Assembly: GCA_904063045.1 (NCBI GenBank)
Contig: CAJFCJ010000026.1
Span: 412,964-476,963, forward strand
Length of the DNA: 64,000 nt
Source: Dimorphilus gyrociliatus
Taxonomy: Eukaryota; Annelida; Polychaeta; Dinophilidae
Reading direction: 5' to 3'
The position numbers and the translations under genes are program-made. Shown here in pieces: positions 10,080 through 22,215 of the stretch (the stretch's first letter is position 1; each line of letters begins with the position of its first letter). A model generated the notes under the pieces. It was not told the DNA's origin and did not search any database. It saw only the letters and a program-made list of their open reading frames with translations.

Positions 10080-11660
10080 ATATGAATGACCAATTTATGT
10101 GTTTGAGTGATAATATGACAAACAAACTTCTTAATGCTGTTCTTTTCAAAAAAGAATTAAAGTGAGATTTTATTTTCTTTAACAAACAAACACAAATTAA
10201 AAGAAAACTTTATAATGAAAAAGGAGAAGAAAGGATTCATCATGTCAAAAAGATCTTCAAGGAATAGAAATGTCTGTATTTCAAGTTCAAAAGTTTAGTG
10301 TTAGCTTTTAGAGAGAGATACAGAAAAGACTGTTGATGTACAATTTTCACTTTTAGCACACTCACTCAATACACTTTATAAAAATACTTATAATTTTAAT
10401 GAATATTCAATACCTTTGTCAGTCTTCATGAATAAACATGAATTGTTTTTCATTCTATTGTCATTGATTAAGTGATAAAACAATGCACTATTATAGTACT
10501 TAGTATAATATATGTAATCAGAGATAATTTCACCTATTATTCATCAATTATAAAATTTGTCCCTATTATCTAATTATCTTTTATAAGGACTTCCGGTTTA
10601 TTATTACTGGTCCAAAGTCCAAGGAAATACAAGCAGAATAGCAACTCTTGCAAAAGAATTTAATTGCTATACTTTATACAACAAAACAACTTCTAGCTAA
10701 TAAACTAGTATGATTGTGTCATAACATTATTGAACAATACTTGAAAAAAAGTTAACATCATCATTCTCCCAATATTAATGTGATTGGAATAGGTACCAGT
10801 CTATATCTTTAAGACACCCTTACACAATTTTAAAATAGAAATTCAAACAGTAAAAAAAAAAGATATTAGTGTTTTTCTGTTGTAATGGAATATGGAACCT
10901 TACTAATATAACCCAATTAAAAACTAATATGAAAATATTTTGATTTGTTTTTAACTACTTAATACCAGGACTATAAAATTGACCTTCACCTTCAATAAAT
11001 GATTTTTTTAAAAATTTTTTAAATTTAATAGATGGCGACAGTGGTCACCAGTTCAAAAACTGGTAAAAGATGTATGATTTGTTTATATAGATGAAATAAT
11101 GGATACTTGGAGAGATAAAGAAAAATAAAAGGAATACAATATTATATTGGTTTGATGACTTACAATTGGATAAGAGAGAAAGGAATGGAATAAACAGTGA
11201 AATAGATTTTTAACTATAATTCCATTCATTGGAAAATTAGACTGGTTTCAAATAGAAATTACATTTCTTCAAATAAAAAAAACAAAAAGATATTGTATCT
11301 TCTTGATAAAATTTTATCATAATGATCATCTTCTTTTCAGAAAGTTTTTCTCTTGTTGAAGATTGTCAAATCAAAATTTTCAAGTAAATTTTGAAAGAAA
11401 ATACAAATCTTAATCATTAATTAAGAAATATGTTGTCCTATTGTCAAAGTCATTCTTAAGTATGAATGATATGAAGAGGATATCCTGGCATTAGCATAGT
11501 CAAGTACATATACTTGCTATATTGAGTACACTTAATGGGTTTCAATATAGTTTTCTCACCTAAAGTACTATTTATATACTCTTTCAAATATAATCAACAA
11601 CCAATCATCCCTTCTTTCTAATATAAACTGGTTCCTTACCTTATCATTAATATTTTCCCC
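10080..11660. other. Non-coding interval with sparse motifs
   Basis: No gene recognised. It contains CATGAATAAACATG words near 10,430, a few GGAACC-core variants (near 10,795 and 10,890), TTGACCTTCACCTTCAA near 10,979-10,995, and TAGATGGCGACAGT at 11,029-11,042 followed by AAAACTGGTAAAAG. Confidence 0.5.
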
Positions 11661-11663
11661 CTA

Positions 11664-11677
11664 TAGACGGCAGCACT
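11664..11677 (+). promoter_or_regulatory. TAGACGGCAGCACT element (CTCF/YY1-like)
   Basis: One of six copies of TAGAYGGCRNCACT in the window. The others are at 11,029, 13,172, 13,270, 13,773 and 29,508. The core AGATGGCG resembles known CTCF and YY1 core sequences. Binding is inferred from resemblance only. Confidence 0.35.
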
Positions 11678-11844
11678 TGACGGTTTAGAATAATGTTTGA
11701 AATCATACTTTAAATGGATTATAATGGATAATATAATATTTTTTTTATAGAGTTTGATAGATTTTTGCAGAATGGAACAACACACCATATTAATTGTGTA
11801 ATTTGAGTTAGTGATTGATTGGATGATGAATAATCATTTGTCCC

Positions 11845-11905
11845 TCAATTATCGCCCTCTATCGGATATAAAATGCGACGAGAAGAAGATGAGAATTCAT
11901 TAGTC
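11845..11905 (+). promoter_or_regulatory. TATA-box core promoter candidate
   Basis: TATAAAA at 11,867-11,873 is followed about 25-30 bp later by TTCATTAG, an initiator-like sequence. The surroundings are the most CpG-containing of the left half (TCGACGATCTCTCGTCG). The GGAACC core is absent from here to 13.2 kb. No first exon with a convincing ORF follows, so the transcript is unknown. Confidence 0.35.
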
Positions 11906-13170
11906 GACGATCTCTCGTCGAAGTAACATCAACTTTTCCATCTAATCGGAAAGATTGATCAATTGATTGATTTAATGAAAGAGCCATTACGGGAAACTTA
12001 TTGATAGATGATTACTATCATCTTTTTCTTCTATGAAATTTTATTAATGTGATGATAAAACGTTACTTTTTTTTTATCCAACGACTTCAATTCTGAATCA
12101 CGAAGATAAAAAGAAAATATCCGCTAAATTCTTAATATCTAATGGAATGTTCTTTCAAAAAAAAAAACGTTCGAATGGATATTCACATAGCTCGTCGTTG
12201 CGGCAGAACGTTGAATTAAAAAAAAAATTCAAAGATATTAAGATTCTTATCATTATCTTCATTTTTGGAAAAGATCTGATAAAGAAAAAGTCTTTAACCT
12301 TCTATTCTTTAAGTCCAAATGATGATAATGGAAGTTAATTATCTTGAGGTGGTGACACAATTTTTCATACACCCTACATTTTAATTTTGAACAAATAACA
12401 AACAAACTCGTGAAATGAAGAAATGATGATTTTATGCATTCAACATTTCTCTCTCTCCCTCTCTCTCTTCCCTATCCCTTTATCATTTCTCTCGAAAATT
12501 GTTTATAAATCAATCAATCAATTAATCATTAACTTCAAAACATTCTTAATAGAACGACAGAATTTTAGAAACGTTCCATAGAATCGAACGTTCTTTTTTT
12601 TTTTAAGGAACATTCCATTTTTACATATTCTTCTTCTAAGGGAGAAAGGAATATTGTTAAAACATTTAAGAAAGAGAGAGAGAGAGAGAGAGGATCGATA
12701 TGATATTCATCATTCAGAAAATCCAAACTATAAAGAGGATATTCGATGCTTTTGTTGCATTTCGCACGTTTTCGAATCGAGGGGAAATCATGAATTTGGA
12801 TAGAAAAATAATAAGTCTTTATCTTTTTCTTAAGAAAAGATAAAGAATTTTATCTAATCATCATTTTAATATCAGAGTATTCTTTTTTTTTTTCTAATAG
12901 TTAAAATTCTAACAAATCAAGCGAACCATCGGAAACTTTTCGTTTCTAAGAAGATATTAAATTAATGGAATTTATCAAAAATTTTCAGACTGTCCGGGTC
13001 CAGCGAAAGGATTATCGTCTTTTTCAAAAATAGTTATATTTCGAATTGGTTTGATGACTCCATTAATCAGGATATAGTATGCAAAATTATATTCTTCGGC
13101 GGCTTGTTCCGTTCGAAGAGTGACCATGATATGATAAGGAACGCTCTATTTATTTAACTTGGTTTCTAAT
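11905..13170. other. Array-free non-coding island
   Basis: AT-rich sequence with unusually frequent CG-containing words, a (CT)n run near 12,450, a (GA)n run near 12,675, AATCAATCAATC at about 12,510 and several poly-A and poly-T tracts. No ORF is convincing. Short words related to GGATATTCACATAGC sit inverted at its two edges (12,168 and 13,397). Confidence 0.5.
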
Positions 13171-13397
13171 CTAGACGGCGACACTATATATTTATCGTTA
13201 GACTGGTTTGTGGGAGGGGGGCTTAATAATTTTATTATTTGAAAATAATACACTTCCCAATTTAAACTGTAGATGGCGATACTGCAGGATAAAGAAGAAG
13301 ATGATATTTCCCCAAATATAAAACAAGCAATTATCTCCGGAGCTAATCTTTATACAATCTTCTTGCAGGGATGCGCTATGTGAATATCCTTTGAACG
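12168..13397. repeat. Inverted 23-24-bp ends about 1.2 kb apart
   Basis: The sequence at 12,168-12,191 (CGTTCGAATGGATATTCACA and four more bases) recurs inverted at 13,375-13,397 (GCTATGTGAATATCCTTTGA and three more bases), with only about three differences. Both ends are flanked outside by CAAAAAAAAA-type sequence, which could be a target duplication or just poly-A. There is no transposase between them. It could be a non-autonomous DNA transposon or coincidence. Confidence 0.35.
13172..13286 (+). promoter_or_regulatory. Pair of TAGAYGGCGAYACT elements
   Basis: TAGACGGCGACACT at 13,172-13,185 and TAGATGGCGATACTG at 13,270-13,284 lie 98 bp apart in the same orientation. They sit exactly at the transition from the array-free island to the GGAACC-core array. 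A third copy, TAGATGGCGACACT, is at 13,773. Confidence 0.35.
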
Positions 13398-14734
13398 GAC
13401 AAAAAAAAAAGTGGTTCCAGGAAAGACACAAATTACAGGGAACCACTTTTTTGCAGAATGAGAATGAAAAAAATTGTCATAGAGCGATAATTCGAGATTT
13501 TAATTTTTTGCAAGACCAGGATGATTATCTCTATGAAGAAGATAAATCTTTGAATCATCCAGGAATGATAAGGATTGCAATATTGTGCTTAGAAAAGCCA
13601 GACTTAGACACAAAGGATCATCTGCATCTTTTCATTGATTCTTTACTCCTTATCTCCAGATTATCCTTAATCATCTACTTTTCATATCTATATTTATGAT
13701 GGAATATTATGATATTGTAAACAATAACAAATATTTTTTATCTAGTCACGTGACATATATTTTTTTCTTAAATAGATGGCGACACTAGTCGAGCAACAAC
13801 AAAAACTGGTAGAGACTTTGCTATATTATGTTGGCAATCTCAAAAAGTTAGTGTAACAGGATTTAAGGACTAATTCATTTCCCTATCCTCATTCTTATTC
13901 TGTTTTTGTCCTTAGTTCTAATCTTGATGATTTTTACAGGAACCAGTCTAAATCTTTATCTTTTTCCAAATTTTTAATCCTAATTAGAACTAAAAAAAAT
14001 GGAATAAGAAATTATAGGCTTATCTAAATGATAAAACCTGGTAAAGTTTTTTAAAATAGACAGTTTTGTCAAATGAAAAAAAATCCTGATTAAACAGTAA
14101 TATTTGTGATAGATATAAACTGCTAGCTGATTGGAAATTTATGCCTTACCAAAAAGCATTTTAATACATGTACTCTTTCTAGACTGGTTCATTCATTGTC
14201 TGCAGTGTTGAACTGAAACCAGGTGTTTTTCTTTTCAATTTTTTACATTTAATACTTTTAAAGACTGGTTCTCTGTTCTATCACACAGTTTACCATCATC
14301 CTCAATATTAAGTCAGAAAATTTTCCACTTTTATGATTGTAAAGAACCAAATCTCACAAAAGACAGGCTTTGCTTTATTTTGAATAAATTACAAAGTTCC
14401 TTCAGTTGTTTTGAAAGTCTATTGAGCGATAAACGAGTGTAAAAGAATTTGAAATAATTTTTAAATACTTTTTTTTTTGGTTGCTATTTATCTTTTTTTG
14501 TAACAACATTGAAACATTGAAAGGTTCTTTGGTATGGTTTCCGTCCCTCACTAAAAATCATACACACTGATTTTAAATTTATTTTAATATGGTTCCTATC
14601 CACCCCAAAATTACAATTGGAAATTAATATTAAATCTATCTATCTATCTATCTTTCAAAAATACCAATGTTAAAACCTTTCCAAACAGGACATTTTTTGA
14701 AAGATTATAAAGGTGAAGGTCAACAGATTTTGAA

Positions 14735-15010
14735 AAGGGTAACACCATGAAGAAATTAATAACTTTACCCTCCTCTGATAGAATCACCATTTAAGACTAT
14801 TAAAAAAATATGTTATATTTAAAAGAAATCCCTATTGGAGTATATAAAAATCAGAGATGTGGTTTGAATATACTGAGGCTATAAGGACCAATAATGATTA
14901 TCAAGGTCTGGAAAAATCTTCACTCTAATTCTGCTTTCTATTATCTTATCTTAACTCAAACTAAAAAGAGAAGCAGATCTGACAAAATTATTTATAAATA
15001 ATTGCTGAGT
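14735..15010 (+). pseudogene. MULE transposase C-terminal fragment J
   Basis: The nucleotide sequence parallels 44,790-45,000 of copy G. The shared words include atgaagaaat, taccctcctctgatagaa, accatttaagactatta, ccctattggagta and gaggctataaggac. It covers the LPFLPSDLIEPTFKTI region up to the TNND-EGWH motif and lacks an open frame. Upstream lies AAAGGTGAAGGTCAA, one of the dispersed GACCTT-type words. Confidence 0.65.
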
Positions 15011-15984
15011 CAAATGAAAAGAGCTCATGAGAACAATTTCAAATTGCTTCAATCACAACACCTTCACCAGTCTAAATTATATTTTTTCTTTTAATGTTGT
15101 TTTACACTATTGTCATTCATTTATATTACTACTCTTTTTGTTTCTTTGACCTTGGCAATAAATCAATATTCAAATATTTGTAAATCATGAAACAATCTTA
15201 AAAAGTATGGTTTTCCCCAAATCCATTCAAAAAAAAAATCCACCATCATATATTTCAAAAAATGATTTTTTAATGTTGACAGGAACCACATTAGAATATA
15301 TTTTAAGCTTTTTTGAGGAAGAATGGGACAGCAGCCACTTTTACATAACAACTTTTAGTGTATAAAAAAAAATGACAAAATTTTTGGTAAGTTTTAAAGG
15401 TGAAGGTTAAATGATTAAAACATGTTTCCAAGTCATCAAATAATAAATTATGCTTTTTTTTACATAGACAATGAATATCAAAAATTTTCACTATCCTTTA
15501 ATGAAATTCTAGTGTGGTTTCTATCCAAAACTAAAAAATACTATAATTAATAAATACCAGTTTATATTCATTAGCTGAGACATTCATAATGTGGTCCCTA
15601 TCCAAACCGAAATGTGGTTGCTATTCAAAAGTCAAAATAATTTTCTAGTTGTTGTTTTTGTTCTTACAACTTAAAAGACACATTGAAAACTCAAAGTGAG
15701 TATTCAAAGTGTTTATCTTACACTAAAAGTTTGGTTAGTCAATTATAGAAATTGATAAGGTGCGTGGTAACAACTACAAATGAAAATCATACTTGGATGG
15801 ATTTTTTTTTGCAGGGCACAGGAACCACTCTAGAGATTTGCTTAAAATTCTTTAAAGCCATTTGAAAAACATGTACTTTTAAAGATATATTTCATGGTCT
15901 AGGAACCAATCTAAAATCATTTAGGTTGAAAAAATCTTAGGCAAAATAAGATAGTGAAAGATATTTATTATAGTGTGGTTCGTT

Positions 15985-16640
15985 TTCCCCTTCAAAAACA
16001 ATGTCATTCGTTATACCCAAGCTGATTCAACTGTTGTAAATAGTATGGATTGTAATAATTTTATAGAGGATTCATTTGAAGTGAATGAGGAAGAAAAAGC
16101 AGATCAAAATGAAAAATTCACACTTCTTCATGGAGGAAGCCAGAGAGGCAAAGACATTCTATCACATGATGGATTTGCTTTTAATATAAAGAAAAGAAGT
16201 GAGAATTTGGAGATATATATATCAATAATTTTGTCTCAAGTCATATAAGTCATATATAAGATTATGGAATGCTTTATCATCTGTTTATCCTAATGTACCA
16301 ATTCAAGGATGTGTTTTCCATTGGACACAAGCAGTTTTCAGAAAAATCCAAGTAATATATTATATATATATTTTTAGAATTTGGGATATGCAACTGAATA
16401 TAAAACTAGGCTGACCTCTAACAATATAATGAGAAATTTATTGGCTCTTCCTTTTCTTCCTTCTGAAGTAATAACCCATATTTTTTTCATCTTTAAAAGA
16501 AGAAGCTTTTCAGAAAAATATATATAAAGATTTGTATGAATATACAGAAAATAACTGGATTAGAAAGCTGGTCTGTTTTTGGAATGAGTATTCACACAAA
16601 TAATGATGTTGATTTTTCCCAGGGACTAGTTTTCCCTGAC
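15985..16640 (+). pseudogene. MULE transposase relic C
   Basis: The plus strand encodes the acidic linker and the start of the FLYWCH domain (FEVNEEEKADQNEKFTLLHG, then SQRGKDILSHDGFAFNIKKR). The catalytic core is deleted, and it resumes at about 16,263 with LWNALSSVYPNVPIQGCVFH and the WTQAVFRKIQ segment. After GTAATAT...TTTTTAG (only 26 bp, a shrunken version of the intron seen here in other copies) it continues NLGYATEYKTRLTS and LLALPFLPSEVITHIF, then breaks up. It belongs to the same subfamily as relic F at 31 kb. Confidence 0.75.
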
Positions 16641-17224
16641 CCCTTAAGTTAATCTAAACCACATCAAGGAAACGTTCGAAGAAAATAAATGTGTTTATTT
16701 ATTATAGTGTGGTTACGTGTCCACCCTTTAGTGAAATACACATTAAAACTATTTTGTGTAAAATGTTTTCAGAAAACTTTTTATATTTAGTATGGTTCCG
16801 TCCCCTGTTCCATTCAAAAAACTAACTTGACAATGATTTCCATTAAATTGGACGGGAACCATATTAATATACACTTCAGAAAATTCTTTATCACTTATTC
16901 TTCAATTTGATTTTCAAACAGGACAGGAACCCTACTACAATTTTGAAGAAAGAGAAAGCTACATTACATACCATACTAAAATTCACTTCTTTAAACAATT
17001 TTGTTTTTTGACCAATAACTAGTATGTAAGTCGTTTTTTAATGAGACCTGGAACCATACTAGAGGACTTGTAATTACCTGTGAAGTACTTAATTCTTAAT
17101 TCAAATAGTGCGGTTCTTGTCCGTTCTTCAAAAAGCACATATAAATTATATTTTCGTCTGGCTCCTATTCCCACATTTTTGTAATAATAATAGCACATTT
17201 TATTTGTGTATTAGTGTGGAAAAA

Positions 17225-18640
17225 AAATACTATAAAACATTGTTCTATGGTGTTTTTTGGAGCGACGATACGGACCAGTCTATTCTAAAATTTAAAAGTT
17301 GTTTAGCTATGGAACCATATTAGATAATTCTACAACATTTTATAAATGATTCATGGATCTGTAAAGATTTAAAAAAAGAAACATGTTATTTTCCATGACG
17401 GGAACCATACTACAAAACTTTTCCTTTCAGAAAATTGTTTTTTGGAAAAAGACAGAGACCATATTATGAAAAATTTAAAAGAAACAAATTTTTAAAACAG
17501 AACCATACTATCAGTTCAAATTGCACTCTGATCACTCAAACACATTTTTAATGTTTAGTATGATTCCTATCACAATCAAACAATAATAAATCTCTTTGTT
17601 TTGAAAAATATATTTTACCAATGTAAAATAATATGGTTCCTATTCCTTAAATTAAGAGATTATTAAAAGTTTTTATATGCTAGTGTTTTTTTATGATCAT
17701 TTTATAATTTTAACATGTATATACTAAATTAAATTTAGTATGGTTCGAAATTTAAAACAAAACACATAATGTTTTAAGCAATTTAGAAGATTGTTAAAAA
17801 AAATTATTAATATGGTTCTTATTCCCTCTTCTATAATCTGCATTTTAATTCCATCTTAGAATTTTTCAGTATGGTTCCTATTCCCACCTCTCAAAAAATG
17901 TAAGGTACTCACAACTCAGAAAAAACTTTAGTTTGGTTTTTTAATTGAGACAGGGAACCAAATTAAAAAAATATTAAGTGTAGTTATACTTTTAAAGTAT
18001 ATTTTTCGAAAAGAACGAAATACCGGATTAAACTACTGATCAGTGCTTTTTGCTGTAACTGGAACCTAACCGGAACCATACTAAGATACTTTTGTCAGGA
18101 TAGGCAGTAACATGAAAAAACAAATTTTAGATATTTTTGGTGCGGAATAGAAACCATATCATGAACTTGTCAAATTTTAAAAAATACTAACGAGAACCAG
18201 GTTAAAGTATAGAAAAGTTGCTTTTAAGATGAAAGAGTTTAGACTTTCAGCCATTTTCCTGCATATTTTAAATTTAGTATGGTTCTTGTACCTCTCAATA
18301 TACACTGGTTACACTGGTTTCGGCCATTTGGTTTCAAATTGTGTAACCCTTTTACTCTCATAATTTTTAAATATTTAAAATTTGATGAAGGTCAAGGTCG
18401 ACTTGTGTATTTTTTTCAATTTGTTAACAGTTAACCCTTTTAAACTAAAGCTAAATATTCTGTGCAGACGAACCAGACTAATGCACACTTTTTTTTATGT
18501 ATATTAGTAACCTTCACCTTTAATCACTTTTGTCAAGAAACAATTTTTTAAAACATATTTTCAAAGGGGTAAGATGAACCAGACTAAAATCACTTTTTTT
18601 CTCTTTTGGTAGCCATTTTGTTTATCATTGAAGATATATG
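17225..18640 (+). repeat. Segmental duplication, copy 1
   Basis: This stretch aligns collinearly with 18,960-19,678 and then, after an insertion, with 21,195-22,000. Shared landmarks include GACGGGAACCATACTA with its flanks (17,398 and 19,214), CACTCTGATCACTCAAACAC (17,524 and 19,378), AAAATAATATGGTTCCTATT (17,627 and 19,510), ATCTTAGAATTTTTCAGTAT (17,856 and 21,238), ACTTTTGTCAGGATAGG (18,081 and 21,396) and AACCAGACTAATGCACACTT (18,471 and 21,600). Divergence is considerable, so the duplication is old. Confidence 0.85.
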
Positions 18641-18885
18641 TATGGTTATACTGCAAAGGCTACCTTAGATCTAGTGCATCTTCTAATTTCCATACAAAAC
18701 ATGACACAACTGATTAGATAATTTTTTATAAAAATCAATGTGGAAATACAAATGAAATTGATACTAATGGCTGTATCATGGAATTAAATGATGAGAAAAC
18801 TAAACATCTTCCAAGTCAACAAATCACTGAACAAAGCCAATTTTTACAGAAAGATTCAAGTAAAATAAGCATTTAAGGTGCAGAC
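18605..18885 (+). pseudogene. MULE fragment I (5' part of the G subfamily, internally deleted)
   Basis: It starts with GGTAGCCATTTTG and passes TACTGCAAAGGCTACCTT, identical to the start region of copy G at 43.77 kb. It includes AATCAATGTGGAAAT followed by GATACTAATGG (compare 43,866). It then jumps to ACAGAAAGATTCAAGTAA, which in copy G lies about 800 bp further along (44,683). It is an internally deleted derivative retaining only the first and a late segment. Confidence 0.65.
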
Positions 18886-18959
18886 ATATTAACGTGGTTC
18901 CTGTCCCAAAAAAAATATTTTAATAAAGTAATAAAAGGTTAAAAATAAAAATAAAATAC

Positions 18960-19678
18960 TGTCACACATTGATGTATGATATTTTTTGGAATGAGGATAA
19001 GAACCACATTAGTTTAAAATTTGAAAGTTGTTCTGTTCATAAATTTTTTCTTTTATGATATAATTATGGAGTAAAGAATCTACAACTTATCAAACTCACA
19101 ATTATACATTATCTACAATTCCTTTATTTATGGAACCATACTAGATAATTCTACCACATATTATAAATTATCCATGATGTTAAGATATAAATAAAAACAT
19201 TTCCTTTTTAAATGACGGGAACCATACTAAAAAACTTTTTCTTTCAAAAAATAGTTTTTTAAAAAAGGCACAGACCATATTACAATGAATTTTAAAAAAA
19301 ACAAATTTTTAAAACTTTTGTTCTTTGCAATGTGTATTTTAACAGGCGGACATGAACCATACTATCAGTTCCAATTCCACTCTGATCACTCAAACACATT
19401 TTTTATTAACTTCAGAAAAAGTAATTTAGTGTGGTTCCTATCACAATCTAACACTAATAAAGGTCTTTGTTATCAAAAATTTATTTTATCATCCTTTTTT
19501 TTTCAATGTAAAATAATATGGTTCCTATTCCTTAAATAAATAGATCATTAAAATTTTTTATATCCTATTGTGCTATTTAATTGTCATTTTTTAATTTTAA
19601 TGTAGAAAAAATTTTATTTAATATGGTTCCAAATTTAAAACAAAACACATCATAGTGTTTTAACCAATTTATAAGAAG
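18960..19678 (+). repeat. Segmental duplication, copy 2 (first part)
   Basis: Collinear with 17,225-17,800. It has its own small insertions, for example around 19,035-19,130 and 19,320-19,345. It stops at about 19,678 (AACCAATTTATAAGAAG), where roughly 1.5 kb of other sequence, including MULE relic D, has been inserted before the alignment resumes at 21,195. Confidence 0.8.
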
Positions 19679-19989
19679 GGGAACCACACTACTTTATTAC
19701 TTTTTGGTTAAAGGTGAAGATTAATAATGATGAAGGGCGTTTTGGTATTGAATATTTGAGGTGGAGTTTGAGAGATATAGACAACCATGACATTAGGATA
19801 CTTTAAGCATTGTTTCATATTTAGTAGACTTAATTTTTTGTAAATGGTATGTATTTTTTCTATCAAATATTTTTTTGTTGTTGTGGGACTGGAACCATAT
19901 TAGAATGTTTTTATTGGTTCTTTTTGGACAAAGCTGAAAGTTTATGTTATAGAATATTTCATATATATATATTTCAATGATAAAAACAT

Positions 19990-21085
19990 AAGGCACTTGC
20001 AAGACTAGCCAGCCCAGAGTCCTGACTTGAAAATTTTACTCTTCATTCTTTGATGCCATCCCTCACAATCATCATTGGTTCTAATTGATAAATCAAAAAT
20101 TGACCAATTATTTTGTTTCCACTATTTATTTTCCATGCAATGTGTTTTGAAGTATTGTAAGAGATCCAAGAACTTATTTTTTTCAAAAAGCTCTTTGTTT
20201 AAGCTGTCAAATGTTGGTTGAATAATATGTGGTGTCAAAAAGGGGAGTGCCATCAATATTTCTTCACATAGGCAACAGCCTTTTCAAAAATTCAAGTTAT
20301 TCAATGTCCCATATACTTTATATGAATATAAATTACCTGTATTTTCCTATATACTGCTTGTGTGAAATGAAACACACAACCTTGATTCTCAGTTCTTTCT
20401 CCACTTTCACAAATATCTTTCTGAAGAAATTCATCAGGTAAAAATGTTGTGTTCAAATTGAAATTATACACTTTTGGTTCAACTGGCCTAAATTTTTGTC
20501 TTTTTGAGTTTGCCATTCTTTTTCAGTTATTGATATCAGGAAGACATTTAGCATTGGGTTCATATGATAAAAGAACTTTTTGAGCAAAGCTTCTTCCAAA
20601 TGTTTTCTTATCACTTTTGGAAATAATTTTGAAATCTGTTTTTACTTTAACATCTACTTCTAAATTATCTCTTCTTTTGTGATTATGTTGCAGATTGCCA
20701 TTAATCATTTTGTCTTACTCATCTTTTCTTCTTATTTCTCACACTGCACACCCAAATTGTAGTTGTAAGTCTTTCATGTTTAACAACAAATGTCATGTCC
20801 CTTTCTCCTCACTCTCTTTACAATCTCAAAATTCTTCTTTCTGATTGAATCACTATCATCTTTTGCATTTCCCTCAACTTCTTCCAAACATTCCAGCTCC
20901 ATTGAGTGGCTAGCTGAATTTACAGGATTTTTATGCTCCAAAGTTGAATCTTTATATTCATCTGCTTAAAAGATTTAGAAATTTACCTCTGTAAAATATA
21001 TTAAGAAGCACTTTGTCCAAAATTAATACAGGAAATATAAAACTGACTTTTTCAAGTATATGCCTTCCAAAGTGAAAGTTTGTTT
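19990..21085 (-). pseudogene. MULE transposase relic D (zinc finger and core deleted)
   Basis: Read on the minus strand, the 5' flank at 21,080-20,965 matches 6,845-6,930 upstream of relic A. It jumps past the zinc-finger exons to the acidic linker, the FLYWCH region with stops, KVKTDFKIISKSDKKTFGRS (20,650-20,590) and RQKFRPVEPKVYNFNLNTTF. It then reads LPDEFLQKDICESGERTENQ, where it splices across a deletion directly to GCVFHFTQAVYRKIQ, losing both catalytic Asp residues. The C-terminus with NDDCEGWHQRM follows at 20,070-20,030. Confidence 0.8.
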
Positions 21086-21194
21086 CTACCACTTCCACTT
21101 TTGAAATGGCTGCCACTACACTTTTCAACAACAATTTAGTTTTTTATGAAAAATCCATAAAAATAATAAAGAAATAAAAGGGTTCGCACCCTTA

Positions 21195-22000
21195 ACCTGG
21201 TTCTTATTCCCTCTTCTAAAATTCACATTTCAATTCCATCTTAGAATTTTTCAGTATGGTTCCTATCCCACCTCTCAAAAAATTTAAGGTACTCACAACT
21301 CAGAAAAAACTGTGGTGTGGTTTTTTAATTGAGACAGGGAACCAACTTGAAAAAATTAAAAGTTTAGCTATACTAACCGGAACCATACTAAGATACTTTT
21401 GTCAGGATAGGAGTAACATGAAAAAACAAATCTTAGATATTTTTGGTGCGGAGTAGAAACCACATCACGAATTTCTTGTCAAATATAAAAAAAACACTAA
21501 CCATGCTAAAGTATAGATAAGATAAGAGTTGACATTCAAGCATTTTCCTTCATATTTTTAATTTAGTATGGTTCTTGTACCTCTCAATAAAAACAGGCGA
21601 ACCAGACTAATGCACACTTTAACCTTCACCTTTAATGGCTTTTGTCAAAAAATACCTGTATACTTAACACGAACCACATTAACTGAGTGTGTTGTGCAAA
21701 TTTTTGTAAAAACTTGTAAAGTCGAATACATTTCAAATTTAGAATTTTAATTTATTTTAGAAAGGAACAAGAGCCACACTAGACACATGAACTTTTTTTA
21801 GATGGAACATGAACCACACTAAAACATTGAATTAATATTGGATTACTTTGAAAATTAAAAAGATAAATTTTTAAAATATATTTTCAAGGGGTAAGATGAA
21901 CCAGACTAAAATCTTTTGTTTTGTTAGACAGGAAAGGAAACCACACTAGAATACATTTTTAACAAACTATAGTTGAATAAATCATTTTTGGTAGCCATTT
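21195..22000 (+). repeat. Segmental duplication, copy 2 (second part)
   Basis: It resumes the alignment with 17,805-18,610, from CTGGTTCTTATTCCCTCTTC on. It includes CAACTCAGAAAAAACT, GAGACAGGGAACCAA and TAGATATTTTTGGTGCGGA. The block 21,660-21,860 is extra relative to copy 1. Both copies end at a GGTAGCCATTTTG that begins a MULE G-type fragment. Confidence 0.8.
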
Positions 22001-22215
22001 TGAAATGCAGACAAGAAACAGTTCTAGAATCTTCAATGTTTTTCATGTGAAAAAGTGAATATTGTGCACATTTCATTTACAATCCTATAGAAATATTGGC
22101 AACTTAGGATATATTTCTCTATTAAAAACCATCAAAGAAAACATGACTTTAGAACTAGTATTTTTTTTTATGGCAGCCATTTTGTTTATCATTACTATTA
22201 ATTTTATAAATTTTT
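21985..22215 (+). repeat. 5' terminal fragment of the MULE G subfamily
   Basis: Aligns with 43,432-43,680 upstream of copy G. Shared words include TTTGGTAGCCATTTTGAAAT, AGTGAATATTGTG, ATATTTC and GCAGCCATTTTGTTTATCAT. It precedes no coding remainder. In both copies the minus strand can be read MINKMAAIK and LMVFN-EIY, a resemblance explained by DNA homology. Confidence 0.7.

Larger units (their letters stand above)
13200..16980. repeat. Dispersed GGAACC-core array, block 4 (sparse, mixed orientation)
   Basis: Copies are sparser here than elsewhere and point both ways. Examples are near 13,411 (gtggttccagg), 13,438 (ggaaccactt), 13,940, 14,270, 14,530 (ggtatggtttccgtccc), 14,586, 15,282, 15,510 (tagtgtggtttctatcc), 15,592, 15,822, 15,900, 16,703 and 16,797. 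The two at 13,411 and 13,438 form a facing pair. An ATCT tetranucleotide run lies at about 14,637-14,655. MULE fragments interrupt the block. Confidence 0.7.
16690..19680. repeat. Dispersed GGAACC-core array, block 5 (dense)
   Basis: Dense copies in both orientations. Forward examples are near 16,857, 16,926, 17,050, 17,307, 17,401, 17,455, 17,502, 18,073, 19,134, 19,217 and 19,354. Reverse examples are near 17,558, 17,632, 17,739, 17,812, 17,870, 18,278, 18,893, 19,430, 19,515 and 19,620. Much of this block is one unit of a local duplication, described separately. Confidence 0.8.

Noticed and set aside
13391-13699. 102-codon plus-strand frame with some protein-like composition
   Set aside because: The first 20 residues come from two facing array cores, and the rest has no recognisable domain, splice sites or conserved partner. 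It could be a lost exon but cannot be supported.
21181-21200. tRNA gene suggested by GGTTCGCACCC
   Set aside because: No cloverleaf arms, A box or T-run terminator can be matched around it. A similar GGTTCGCGCC at 58,091 also lacks them.
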